From Gigaspora rosea (lineage: Eukaryota > Glomeromycota > Glomeromycetes > Diversisporales > Gigasporaceae), in assembly GCA_003550325.1 (NCBI GenBank), contig QKWP01000137.1, forward strand, positions 417,554 through 481,553: DNA of 64,000 nt, read 5' to 3'. A program made the translations under genes and the position numbers. Position 1 is the first letter of the stretch; each line of letters opens with the position of its first letter. Below are positions 23,504-35,632 of the stretch, piece by piece. The notes beneath the pieces were generated by a model that was not told the DNA's origin, did no database searches, and saw nothing but the letters and a program-made list of their open reading frames with translations.

Positions 23504-26500
23504 GAAACATGGGTTCATATTATTTTGCTAACAATTACTTCACCAATATAACATTTTATCGACAAATACTCACCGACAAGTTTATTTTTACTAACATTTT
23601 GTTTTACCGAAGTTAATTTGACTGACAAGTTTTTTTTCAAAAAGCACTCTAACTTTAGCCCTAATTCTATTTAATTCTACCTTGACTCTAACGACAATGA
23701 CCAGAATTACTTTGTTAGTGAAATGAGCTTTGGTGAAATAAACTGTTGGTAAAATGAACATGTCGGTGAATAATTGTCAGTAAAATGTTATGTCAGTAAA
23801 GTGATTGTTGATTAATTGATTGCCATCCCAGAAACATAGCATATAGTTAGGGTTGATTTAGTACATATTAGGCTATACAATTTTAACTAATTATTTCTTA
23901 TAATCTGGCTGGGTTATATTTTGGAAATTTTTTGAAAAAATTTTTTATATGTTCTAATAGTTAGGTAGATTTCAAAAAAAATTTTTTTAGACCTTGGGTC
24001 TGATAGCATAGTAGTTATGCTCCAAGGTCTCAAATCGCAAGGTTGCTGGTTCAAATCCAAGTGGTGGCGATTTGTAAGAAAGCCAGCTGGCTAGGCTAAA
24101 TTAGGAAACTGAAACACCGTGGGATATAGGAACCCGGGACATCAATTGATGGACTTAATTCCTAGAATGGGCAGTGATCTGCAATTAAGCCTACAGTGAC
24201 GAGGGCTATACCAGAACCCTAATTTGGAATAATCAAAGTTACAAGACATAATGTGAGGCCTAAGTCTGGATATTATAAGATACTATATGAACTCATGATG
24301 TAGCAGTCTGAAAATTGGCTGCGAAGATTTACGGCCACTGCAGTAGTCAGTGAGACAGGTCACTTCTGGGCAGCATAAAAGCAAGCTGGGGAAGTCAGGT
24401 GTATCGGTAGAAAATAAATAACAACTATGGCCATTATAAATCACTAAAATAACACCAGCAAGACTGTCAAAAAAAAATTTTTTTTAAAAATTTTACAAAA
24501 TTTTATAGACTGGCTGGATTATTTTTAAAATTTTATTTTATAAGAAACAAAAAAATAATTTTGTATAGCTTTATGAGTTACTGTAAAAAATTTTATTATA
24601 GAACTTACTTACTACTCTCATAACACAGTATGTGAAATAATTTGTAATATGAGTTACTGTAAAAAAAACTTACTCACTATCCTATTCACTTACAGAATAT
24701 GATTAAGATTGAGTAATTATATTTTCTTTATAAGCAACTATAAAATTTTGTTATGGAACATAGTTATAGCTAAGATTATATTAGAATTATCATGATTTTT
24801 TTTATAAGTTGCTATAAAAATTATATTACTGAACTTAGTTGCTATTCCAATAACACAAATAATTTTTTATTTTTTAATATTAAAATTATTATTTTGTAAG
24901 TTACTACAAAATGTTCTAATATTGAACTATTTACTATTATAGTAGTATTACGGTATATAATTAAGACTAAGTTAGTTTGAATTTGAATTATCATAATTTT
25001 TAATGAGTTACTATAAAAAATTCTGGTACAGTCTTATTTGAAATTTTAGTGAAATACAATATATGGTCAATATTGAGTTATAATTTGTATATGATTTTAT
25101 TGTGAATCATTATAAAAAACCTGCTACAAAACTTACTTGTCATCCTAGTAACACACAGTTGTGACTTAATTTCTATTATAAGTTACTGTAAAAAATTCTG
25201 TTATAGAACTTACTTGTTATTTAATAATATACAGTATGTAGTTAAAGTTGAAATAGTTAGTATTGGGATTATCATGTTTTCTATTTGTGTGTTAACTTTA
25301 AAATATTCTGCTACAGAAATTACTTACTATTTAGATAATATATAGCATGTGGTTAAGATTGAGTTAGCATTAGGGTTATCATAATTTCTATTAAAGGTTA
25401 CTATAAAAAATACTTTGTACTATTCTAGTAAAGTTAGATTGCATTGGGAATTATTATGTATTCTATTGTAATTACTATAAAAAATTGTTGTAGAACTTAC
25501 TATTATAGTAGTATTGGATAAAAAGTTAAAGGTAATAGGATAAAAGAGAAGATTTATATGAGATGAAGTATCCTGAAAGAATTCAATTTAATAATATAAG
25601 AGCACCAGTAGAAAGCCAAAAACAAAGATAAAGCAACTTTAGAAGGCATGGGTATAATAGCCACAGTAAATTATTAAGGCAGAGTTAGTTTGTATTGGAA
25701 TTATCATAATTTTAACATGAATTACCATAAAAAATTTTTTATAGAATTTGCTGCTTTACAATACACAAATTTGGTTTAGTTTGCATTAGAATTATCATAA
25801 TTTCTATTATGATTTACTGTTACTGAACTTACTCAGTATTCAAGACTATTCTAGTAATACATAGTATGTAATTAAGGTTTAGTTAGTTACATAAAATGTT
25901 CTGTTATAGAACTTACATGCTATTCCATTAATACAATATGTGGTTGAGTTAGCTTGCATTGGAATTATTATACTTTTTTATTCACTATTCCAGTAACACA
26001 CAATAAGTAGCTAATACTGAGATAATTTGTATTAGAATTATCAAGATTTCTAGCATGAATTATTGTAAATTCTGTTATAGAACTTGTTATTCCAATAATG
26101 TAAAGTATGTAGTTGAGCCAGTTTGCATTAAAATTATTTGATTTCTATTGTTAAAGAACTTACTCACTATTTGGTAACATACTATATATAGTTAAGGTTG
26201 TATTAGTTGCATTGGAATCATCATGATTTACTTCATGAGCTGCTGTAAAAAATTCTGGTATAGAACTTACTCTATTTTAGTGACATATGTTATGTGGTTA
26301 AGTTAGTTTGCATTGGAATTATTGTGATTTCTTTTATTAGTCACTATAAAAATATTGTTACAGAATTTACTCTCTTTTCTGGTAACACACAATATGTTAA
26401 GGTTAGCAAAAGAATTATCATTACTTTTATTATAAGTTACTGTAAAAAAATTCTGCTACAGACTTCTCGTGACATATAGTATGAGGTTAGTTAGTTTGTA

Positions 26501-26900
26501 TCAAAATTATTATGATCTTTACTATAAAAAAATTGTTACAGAGCTCACTCACTATTCTGATGATTTACACAGTATGTGGTTAACATTTAGATGGTTTGTA
26601 TTGGAATTATTGTAATTTTTATCATGAGTTGCTGTAAAGCAGTCTGCCACTACAGAACTTACTATTCTGATGACATGTAGTTTGTATCAGAGACTATTAT
26701 GATTCTATCATGATGTATGGTGCTATAAAACTCTGTTACATAACTTACTTGCTATTTTGGCAGTACGCAGTATCAGCTAAGGTTGTATTGATTTCCTTTG
26801 GAATTATTGTGATTTTTATTGTGAGTACTGTAAAAAATTCTGTTACAGATCTTACTCACTATCTTCGTAACACAGTTATGGTTAGTTAAATCTGTGTTGA
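23504..26900 (+). repeat. ~105-bp satellite, continuation
   Basis: Same unit and orientation as 18930-20638, with the first clear units after about 23820. The stretch 23510-23820 contains CAGTAAAATG/CTAACA-type short repeats. A SINE (23990-24475) splits the array. Small non-satellite islands occur near 25520-25660. Confidence 0.75.
23990..24475 (+). mobile_element. tRNA-derived SINE
   Basis: The head holds an A-box-like TAGCATAGTAGTTATGC (24004-24020) and a B box GGTTCAAATCC (24048-24058), 28 bases apart, the internal RNA polymerase III promoter of a tRNA gene. A unique body of about 400 bp follows and ends in an A-run. The A/T-rich runs TCAAAAAAAATTTTTTT before and after it may be the target duplication. 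No complete tRNA fold is present, so it is a SINE and not a tRNA gene. Confidence 0.75.
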
Positions 26901-27479
26901 AGATGATCAATGCTAGAAATGAAGATTATATGTAGTTAAATGCAAGAAGAATGTGGCAGTGCTGAATTTGCATGTTGGCGAATGACAAAATTATCAGGAT
27001 GGTTGTCAAATAAAGAAATGATCCACAAAGGAATCGATAGAAAAACGACAAATAAAGAAAGGATCAATGGGTTAATGAGTCGATGGTAAAATTGTAGTAT
27101 AGATTAAACGGACTTATTAACGATACAAAACTAAAAGAACAAAAATAACCTTTTTATATTTTTTCAGGAAAGAAACAAAAAGTGTAAATGGCTCAGAAAT
27201 AATTTTATTTTTTTGAAGAGATTTGTAGATAATTCAAGAGCCGAAGGATACACTCCTTGTTGGGATTAGTTATTGTGGCATTTTTAATTATTAGTTTTTT
27301 CACATATTCTGGCTATTCTCTAAAAAAATTCTCAAGAACGTAAGGCTGTACACGACAATAAGTGATATATGGGATCACCTTCTTATCGATGATCTTCCAA
27401 GTTTTCGACGATCCTAACTAACAATTATTAATGTTGATCGAACCGATCAAAAAAAAATGATGTATGCTATTATATGTTA
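26901..27479. other. Spacer
   Basis: No gene or repeat was recognised. Confidence 0.5.
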
Positions 27480-27624
27480 CCTGCACGTAAAATGCACGAG
27501 ACAATGCACGCGAAAACACATAAAATTGCACGTTAGTACGTGCACTGTTGCACGGAATCTGCGCCCTTTTACGTGCTGTAAACGTGCTTTCTCATACATT
27601 GTCTCGTATAGATTTACGTGCAGG
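27480..27624. mobile_element. MITE with GTGCACG/ACGTGCA motifs
   Basis: Inverted ends CCTGCACGTAAA lead into arms of about 28 bp with four mismatches (to CGAGACAATG). Inside are several GCACG and ACGTGC motifs. A target duplication was not found. Confidence 0.65.
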
Positions 27625-28195
27625 TTCGTGTGGTTCCATATCCAAATTTTTTCGTGTATTATGAGATAAATTATGCGGCCGACTGAGGTTGATTATGCGA
27701 TGGATGCGAAATAAATTTAAAATTATGCGATCGATTATGCGAATTTTTTATTGTTTTTTTATTGTATGCTATATGTAATAAGTTCTATTCTTCATTTTTC
27801 GGACGCTTGCTGAAAATTTCTACCTCAACTATGCTCGTAATTTAGGTTCATTCATTTTCTGCATCGGAACTTTTCGGAATTTAGTTTCTGCCACCCAAAT
27901 TACAAATTAACTATTGTCGACTATTGCCAAATGAAGTTAACGTCTCCCAACAACCAATCATATTCCAACCACGTGATTTGAGTGGGTTTGTTTGTCGAAT
28001 TATGCGAGAAGCACATGCGATGCGTAAACTATGCGCATATTATGCTTTCAAATAATCCTGGACACCTAACGTAGAGTTATTATGAGCACAGTATGTAATA
28101 GTAGAAGAGAAAGTGATGGAATGGAGCACTACTCCCATTATGTATCTTCATAATCTCTAATAAAGAGAGTGTTTAATATGAAATCCGAGCGAGAA
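27625..28195. other. Region with repeated TTATGCG motifs
   Basis: TTATGCG or its complement occurs at least seven times between 27670 and 28050, as expected for subterminal transposase-binding sites, but no paired ends could be fixed. No gene seen. Confidence 0.4.
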
Positions 28196-28625
28196 TAATA
28201 AACCTACAAGAGTTGCAGAGAAAATTAGTAATTAACATAATCTGGACGGCAAAATTCCGACAAAAAATTTACGGAAAATGGAAAAATCTAGAAATTAATC
28301 ATCTAAATTTTTAGCGGAATGTAATTTTTTTCCTAGTATTTGCTAATATCAATATATTCACTATTTTTTATTAATATCATGTTTTTTTTTATTTTTTTTA
28401 TCTATTGCGGAGCAATTGTTCTTGTTCTTGCACTTGCGCTTGCATTTGTTCTTGCACTTGCACTTTTGTTAAACTTGAGACCATTATATAAAACGCTTTC
28501 CAATTAATGAAACATTTGATTGACTTTTTTTTCGCTATTTTTTCGCTCAAAATAGTTGTATTTATTAAGTAATCAAATAACAGAAGCGAATTTGGAAATT
28601 CACGCTCACGATTTTAAGAGAGTTG
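28196..28625. repeat. Dispersed repeat (copy at 59215-59600)
   Basis: About 430 bp match 59215-59600 throughout, including GAGAAAATTAGT near the start and AATCAAATAACAGAAGC near the end. A short GTTCTTGCACTTGC microsatellite-like tract lies at 28417-28468. No coding capacity. Confidence 0.75.
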
Positions 28626-28643
28626 ATTAAGGCGTTAAAAGCG

Positions 28644-28840
28644 TTGATATAAGCCTTATTTTGGTGTGAGCACGTTAGAATATTTGATTGGCCAGTTTAA
28701 AAAGACGTTGAAATAAGCCTTATATTGGTGTGACCACGTTATGAACACTTGATTGGCCAGTGGAATAGACGGAGCTTATTTTGGCGTGACCAGGTTGGAA
28801 TATTTGATTGGCCAGTGGAACAGAGCGACATTTGTTAAGA
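28644..28840. repeat. Three ~70-bp tandem units with CCAAT-box complement
   Basis: Each unit has AAGCCTTATTTTGGTGTGA-like sequence followed by TTGATTGGCCAGT. Each contains ATTGG, the complement of CCAAT. Confidence 0.7.
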
Positions 28841-28854
28841 TATTTGCGTTAATA

Positions 28855-30006
28855 TTGATGCGGATATACATATTGGGGTAAGGATATATAAAATAATATG
28901 CATTTTTTTTAGTTCATATAAATATTATTTGTTTCCCAGCGAAGTGCGGAATAATGAAATATTTCTCCAGATTTTTTCAGCTCCGATAGGAGCCGAAGAG
29001 AAAATCTGGGGAAATAATAGTCAATTATTCCTCATAGTGGGAATAAATGCATTATTCTCCCGTTTTATTAATTGACAGCTGGAGGCTATTTCTCTACTGA
29101 GTTTAAAAATAAATCATTACAAAAATAACATGTAATCCCCATAAAAAACAATTAATAACATGGGGATTAATATCAAATAATTGATACACCAAGATAAATA
29201 AGGTTTTATAAGCACTAGTAATAAATGGCGACAATTTATAGGGCTGGTGCCTTAAGTATTAATTCTAAATTCTTTTTTTTTTTTAAACTCTGTAAAATTA
29301 GTATTGTAGCTTATCTAATACATCAAAATATATAATAAGGGAGAAAGGGGTATTCTGACAAAGAGGGGTATTGTGACGAATTGGGATATCTTGTGGTCCT
29401 ATGATCAGATTTGGATGAAATTTATACCATTCGATTCCCTGAGCTAGAGGAATCGAATAGCATAAATTTCAGCTGGTTCTGACCACATGGTTATTAAATA
29501 ACGGGGTTGATATACCAATTCGTCATAATACTTCTTTATATAGAATGCTATAACTAAAGGTATTACAAAGAGCTAGCAATCTCTGAACACCGTGATCAAA
29601 AACGGATGAAATTTGTACAATTCGATTCCTCTCGTTGAGAGAAATTGAATGGTATAAATTTTATCCGATTCTGATCACAGAATCACAAGGTATACCAATT
29701 CGTCACAATACCCCAAGGCCAAAATTTTCTTATTTTTAAAAAATAATTTAAATTAAAATAGTTTGTGATTCAGTGATCAGAATCAAATAATTTTGGTATC
29801 ATTAGACTCAGCTTGATAAGACGAATCATAAGATACTAAAATTGTTTGATTTGGATCAATGTATTCGGGATATGAACGATATATTTTAACTTCATCAAAA
29901 TACTCCCTTCTCCCTTATATAATAAATTAAAATCCAATTCATTAACAAAAGCAACATATTTTATAAATTTATATTAATACGTAGCGAATAAGCATAAAGA
30001 TAATCT
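28855..30006. repeat. Dispersed repeat, copy 2, with insertion
   Basis: Matches 10000-10562 on both sides of the insertion at 29338-29915. Confidence 0.8.
29338..29915. mobile_element. Tc1/mariner-type MITE with palindromic modules
   Basis: The 578-bp element has ends AGGGAGAAAGGGGTATT / AATACTCCCTTCTCCCT and sits between two TA dinucleotides (29336-29337 and 29916-29917). Removing it plus one TA gives exactly the sequence of the uninterrupted copy near 10467-10491. The interior is built of palindromes of about 80 bp around GAATCG/CGATTC. Confidence 0.9.
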
Positions 30007-30028
30007 AGACATTTATACGGTTTATTAT

Positions 30029-30068
30029 CCGTTCCTGGTTTAGCGCGACTGCGTCACGCAGCTACTTA
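30029..30068 (+). other. Helentron-like 3' terminus
   Basis: CCGTTCCTGGTTTAGCGCGA is followed by TGCGTCACGCAGCTACTTA. The hairpin arms GCGCGAC and GTCACGC match the end of the 15230-17365 element, with loop bases changed. A diverged copy lies at 43770-43805. The matching 5' end was not found with confidence. Confidence 0.6.
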
Positions 30069-30253
30069 TTTCTCAAAAACAAGAGTGCTCTAATAAAAAG
30101 GTTTCGTTGGGCAAATTTGTTATATTATACAATATTTCCAGCATCTATCCTGACCCTAACCCTAACATTAAAGAATTTTTGATGCGCCACAAACCTGGCT
30201 GATATGGTATTTATCAATCAAGATTCAAACTTAATTTTGATTTTCAATTAGCA

Positions 30254-30524
30254 GGGGTCGTCTGAAGCGGAACAAAATCACGTGATATATGACCAATCAA
30301 ATTATCGAATTTTGATGATCTTCGGCAAAGCAAACATGCAAGAGAAGCGAAAACCTTGAAAAATACAAAAAACGACAGCCTAAACCTTGTTAAATAAAAA
30401 TGTCGAAGGAAATTTTGCTTATATATTACAACTTAAACCTACTAATCCTAATCTAAGATGACCTAACCTTAAAGTTAATTCGATAAAATATTTTATAAGA
30501 ATCTGCTCCGCTTTAGACGTCACC
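30254..30524. mobile_element. 271-bp MITE with 8-bp duplication
   Basis: Ends GGGGTCGTCTGAAGCGGAACA / TGCTCCGCTTTAGACGTCACC are inverted repeats with a few mismatches. AATTAGCA flanks both sides (30246-30253 and 30525-30532). The related sequence at 43943-43950 has a single AATTAGCA, the empty site. Eight bases fit hAT or Mutator types. Confidence 0.9.
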
Positions 30525-30609
30525 AATTAGCAAGAATGTGAACATTATGTAATGAAATCATTCGATTATTTCATCCAATCAGAATCAAGATTTTGTGAAC
30601 GAGCAAAAA

Positions 30610-31961
30610 ATGAATTTAACCATCTACTACGTTCCTGGTGTACACTTCTAAAAAGGTAAGATGAAAAGACAATCAAATAAGGATATGTACAACACGATTT
30701 AGATACATACGTACGTAGGTAAATGATAACTGTTGTTGTGGATGCACAAATGCTGTATCCGTATTAATTGGATTGAAGACAACATATATTCTGGAATTGT
30801 AGTTTACATTTAGAGTGTCTCGTTGCACAACGATCTTATTCTTTTGAGCCCATTGTTTTATAGAATATTCGTCTATGAATAAGCTTTCCCACACCAATCA
30901 AAAATATTTTTAGATGAAGTAGAAGATAGTATAGATAGATTACAAAATTCATCACACGTCACACTACAGCATCTAATCAACTAATTAATCAATTAATCAC
31001 ACCTGCGATCGTGATGTTGATCGCTAGTAAACTTTGGGATGCTCATAGACATCGGATATACAATTAAGTTTTATAAGTAATCAGGTTTTAAATTATCTAG
31101 ATATTTGAATTTTTTCCTAAATCGTTATTCGCATCTATTGACTGTAAATACCGAAGCTCCTTCTTGACATGTATACATATTATTAGTGTAATTCCGAAAG
31201 ACAATACAACAATAACATTTTTATAGTGATCGTCATGTACCTTAATCGATACAAAACCTGTTAAAAGCGATTTTGGTTAAACAATTCTCGTACAACAGAT
31301 AAATAAGTAATCAAATGAAGCATTTAAAAAAGAAATATCCAATCAAAAGCACAGATTTGTACAGAAACACTTCACACGCCGCTTCACCATACACTCGTTC
31401 CTGGTAAAACGCACAACCCCAAAATTCCCACAGTTTTCGGTTATAGCCAACAACCAGTTACTGCATAGATAGATATAACGTCAAAACACAAATCGAAATT
31501 TCCACAGTTCTCTGTTACAGCCAATCAAAAACGTTATAGCGCACAATTCTCAGTTGCAGCCAATCAAAAACGTTAAAATGTACAAACTCAGAATTAGATG
31601 TAAAGATTTGTAAAATTGCATATGGCACCAAAGATTTTGAAAGAATACTTGTAAAAAAAGGTTATTGTTCTACCTGTGTTATTTCGGAGGTTGAAATATG
31701 CACGTTAACTGTGACACGAGTATTTAATTTATTTATAAAAACTGATTTTAATTAATTTCAATCCTATTTTATTATCAACTATAAACATTTATAAACAAAT
31801 ATAAAAAGTTTTTGTGAAAAGAAAGTCGGCCAAAACGCTAGATCATTTTTTTAACATCTATTTTTTCCAAAATATAGTACATATCAAAAATTTAAAATTT
31901 AACAGTTACTAAATATTAGTTTTTGATTCTTATAACTATCAACGTCAAACAATTATTAAAT
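30610..31961 (+). repeat. Upstream part of Kelch segmental duplication, copy 2
   Basis: This region is collinear with 55225-56613 and continues into the Kelch gene, so at least 2.1 kb was duplicated. It includes two CGTTCCTGGT motifs (30630-30639 and 31399-31405) and several CCAATCAAAA boxes (for example 31349 and 31520). A fragmentary minus-strand reading frame at 30673-30897 is damaged in the other copy and is not recognisable. Confidence 0.8.
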
Positions 31962-34059
31962 ATGTTCACTACGAATTTCAAAAATGTATTTTCTCTCTTG
32001 AGCATAATTTTTATTTTATCACAGAATGTTCTTTATGGACATTCATTTAAACCTGAGCCACGTAGTGGTCACATGGCAACATTGGTCAATAATAAAATTT
32101 ATTTCATGGGTGGGTCGAGGCCTATACCAAAGAATTCACCAGTATGGAGTCAAACTCACCAATATAACCTATCGGATGAGGTGTTCTATCTCGATCTTTC
32201 ATCACAATTTAACATCGATTCACCTCCGTTCACTGATCTTTCTGATATTTCACGAATGCCATTTGGTAGTGAAAAGGGATCAACTGTATTAGGAGATAAT
32301 GGCCAACGTATATATCTTGTTGGTGGTGTTCAACAAAATATGGCAACATTTAATTACAATGCGTCAGATTCTGTTCTTTGGATTTATACAATAAAATCAC
32401 GACAATGGAACATTAGTGGGTCAGGAACTCACGGAACACTAATGCCTAGTCGCCGATCCACTGCAACAATTATAAATTCGAAGAGTGTAATTTATATATT
32501 TGGTGGAAAGGTAGCACTAGATATGGGGTCAAATGTTTTTACTGTATTTGATGATTTATTCACGTTTGACACCAATTCTTTGGAATGGAAAAATCTTTCA
32601 TTACCTACTCATCCATCAAAACGATACCATTGCACTGCAACTTTAATGCCTGATGGAATAATTATTTACATAGGAGGCCTCAATCAATCCAATCCTGGTG
32701 ATAATGCAACTCGTTTACTCATGACTGAAGTGAGTACGCTAGTATTCACATTCATTACAATGATCTTTATACCTTACAAAGTGTTTTAAAATTTGGTATC
32801 TCTAATTTAGATATATGTTTTCGATACAGTTCAATCAACTTGGTCATTGAAGGTATCTTCACTTTTCAAATAAGTTCCTATTTCTTTAAAATTTGATAAA
32901 AGTTAATAAAGTAGATAAATTGTTATTTACTTTAGATTGCGAACAGCCCTGACTCAGTAAATATTGATCCTCGTGTTGGACATACCGCTGTTCTAGGTAT
33001 ATTAAGATAAAATCACTATTATTATGCTCATACATATACTTTCTAAATCTTTATCATTCTAAATTATTATTATTTAAAGCACCAGATAACATACTATTGT
33101 CATTTTTGGAGGAACGCAAAGTTACGGAAATGGACAAACTACATCATATCCAGAATTCGAATTGCTAGATGTTAAATCTGAACCCTTTCAATATTCAGCC
33201 CCCACACCTTCCGGATCGATTCCTCCCCCATTGGCATTTCATACAGCGACACTTTATCAAGGCTGTATGATTGTAGCATTTGGTAATGATTTATCCTTAT
33301 TCAATATGCATTACTATGTGGTTATTTGTTTTTTAGGGCATTTCTTCCTAGGAAAACTGTTTACGATTTGCTATATTGTTATATACATTTCAAAAATGGA
33401 ATCATTCATAACGAACGAAAAAACTTTATGCATAGATGGTTTTGACAAAACAAAATTGTTGGATATTGTTGCCAGGATCAAAATTAATTTCCGATTTTCC
33501 TTTATTTAGAAGGTTGGCAAATAATAAGTAGCATTTAAAATGAGTAAATAAGGCTAACTTTTTTTTTCTAAATAGAGCATTGAGTGTTATTAACTGCTGG
33601 TAATTCATCCTATAATTCCAATTGAATTATTTATGCAACTTTTTTTAAATTGAAATTATTAGCAAATCATAGACATCTTCCTATGAACTGTGTTTAAAAG
33701 TATAATAATTGTTTACCAACTTTTGTTGACACTAAAATTCACCCTTAACGAACATTTTTTTAATATACATAGGTAATATCACCAATGATTTTGGACCATC
33801 AAATAACGCATCAGCTGAAGTATATTTGATGGATCTTTCAAATTATAAATGGGTGAAGCAATTTGGAAAAACTGATAATAATGAATTGATAATTATTATT
33901 TGTTCTATTGTTGTTGGTCTTGTGATTATTTGTACAATAATATGGCTTTTTGTGCGCAAGCGTTGGAATAATTACCATGGACATGTGGTTCATGTGGATC
34001 AAAATGGGCCGAACAATAAAGAGAACAATGTGCCGAACGATAAAGAGAAGCCGGTTTAA
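31962..34059 (+). pseudogene. Secreted Kelch-repeat membrane protein, copy 2
   Basis: Five exons match those of copy 1 in number and size: 31962-32729, 32811-32852, 32936-32996, 33080-33282 and 33773-34059. The first ATG, at 31962, opens a signal peptide (FSLLSIIFILSQ). Kelch motifs follow (NKIYFMGG, RIYLVGG, VIYIFGG, IIYIGG), then a Pro-rich linker, a membrane helix (ELIIIICSIVVGLVIICTII) and a basic, Asn-rich tail. One base is missing near 33089 in exon 4 compared with copy 1 (203 against 204 bp), which shifts the frame before the last blade and membrane helix. All else is intact, so this is the least damaged copy and the shift might be a sequence error. Likely function: extracellular binding or enzyme-like propeller anchored in the plasma membrane. 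Confidence 0.85.
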
Positions 34060-34086
34060 CAACTGCATTAGATTATTGTTAACCTN

Positions 34087-34325
34087 TCAAATAACGCATC
34101 AGCTGAAGTATATTTGATGGATCTTTCAAATTATAAATGGGTGAAGCAATTTGGAAAAACTGATAATAATGAATTGATAATCATTATTTGTTCTATTGTG
34201 TTGGTCTTGTGATTATTTGTACAATAATATGGCTTTTTGTGTGCAAGCCTTGGAACCAGAACCATGTGGTTCATGTGGTTCATGGACCGAGCAATAAAGA
34301 GATCGATGTAGAACCACTGCGTTAG
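34087..34325 (+). pseudogene. Extra copy of last Kelch exon
   Basis: After the N at 34086 the sequence restarts at the equivalent of 33800 and repeats the last exon with about 20 differences and a one-base loss in the membrane helix. It is probably an allelic or paralogous contig end joined by the assembler, not a tandem exon. Confidence 0.75.
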
Positions 34326-34868
34326 ATTAGTGCTAACCTTAATTTAAAGAGGAATGAATTTATTTTAATCATAAATTGTTTTAATTACGCTTAACATATA
34401 ATTGTAACTATTATTAGGAAAAAGACCTTAAATGCCGCTCCAATAGTAATCATTAGAATATATTATCACGTATATCATTCAAGGCTATAGTAATTTCGGA
34501 TCATATCGATAGATTATCGAAAAATTTCATGGGACAAAATCCACCATACTATAACATTTTAAAAATTGCCGATTTATTGTCCCTCTATTTTTAAAATCTA
34601 TATAAACCAATACACATTAATTAACAAATAAAATTCTATGAATATGAATATGTGTTTTTCTTAAATACCCACACTCATCTTGCGAGCTATATCATGTTAT
34701 GTTAAACAGAAAATCAAGTTGGTCTGTCCTAATTTATGCCTATTTTATAATTAAAAATTTCATATTTGAGATTTTTATGCTTCGATACTATCTGAACAAT
34801 ATTCAAGGATTCAATTAAATTTTTAATAGATGATGTATACACTATACTTTCACGTGAAAATTCAGTAT
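34326..34868. other. AT-rich spacer
   Basis: No gene or repeat was recognised. Confidence 0.5.
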
Positions 34869-34891
34869 CCCCTATAAGAAAATTGGACCGG
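34869..34891. mobile_element. hAT-type MITE, left fragment
   Basis: CCCCTATAAGAAAATTGGAC matches the terminal repeat of the element at 58132-58778. The rest continues at 41861-42020, on the far side of the Ty3/gypsy insertion. Confidence 0.7.
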
Positions 34892-35632
34892 CGTTGTGGC
34901 CTTGGGAGAGACTTCCAAAACTTTGTATGCCAATTTAGCTATTGGGCCACAATCATTAAAGGTTTGTAGGTTTGTAAGCGAATGTTTTTATTAAATTCTG
35001 GGAGAGCGTTTATAAAAGAGCGTATAAGTTTTCTTTTAAGCTCAATTTCATTGGCCCTGATTAATTTTGTTGAATTTCAATTTTGTTGAATTTCAATTTT
35101 TGCGCGGAAGATTATGCAGGGACAATTTTATTAATTCGAATTTTTATGTTTAATGATCAAGGGATAGATTATAAATGTAATTTTATTTAAGGATTATTTA
35201 CAAAATAATTATGTACAAAGTAATAACTCTCAATAATTATGTATAAAGTAATAATTTTTTTATAATAAAGTCTGCCCATTCCTCTGGTGAAAGCCAGCTC
35301 CTTATATGCATTCTTTACCTGCGCTTTCCCACGATTCTTTGCAGTAATTATGACAGAATGCTTACAGGGCTATGAAGTAATAACTTTTAAAGATTCAACA
35401 AATGAAGTAATGATTATTTAATACATGTAAAATGTGGTAATGAGAAAAATAAATGAAAGCTTCAATACGTAGGGTTTGGGGAATGTAAAAGAAATGAAGT
35501 ATTTATTATGAACAGAAATGTAGTAATCGATGCGGGTAACCGAACGATCATCAAATGTAATCATCAATGCTCGTGATCAGAAGTCAGTCCAAAATCGATC
35601 TCATCGATCTAATGAAAAATTTTCGATCAACA
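34892..35632 (-). repeat. 3' LTR of Ty3/gypsy element
   Basis: It matches 41164-41860 with many small differences and indels. On its inner side (35633-35650) the minus strand has the purine tract AAGCGGGGGAAGA. The inner boundary sequence is TGTTGATCG. Confidence 0.85.

Noticed and set aside
24004-24075. tRNA gene
   Set aside because: A and B boxes are present but the acceptor and anticodon arms do not fold into a full tRNA, and a 400-bp tail follows; called as a SINE.
31923-31961. Upstream start for Kelch copy 2 (and 56575 for copy 3)
   Set aside because: It begins with TTG, and the first ATG at 31962 (56614) directly precedes the signal peptide.
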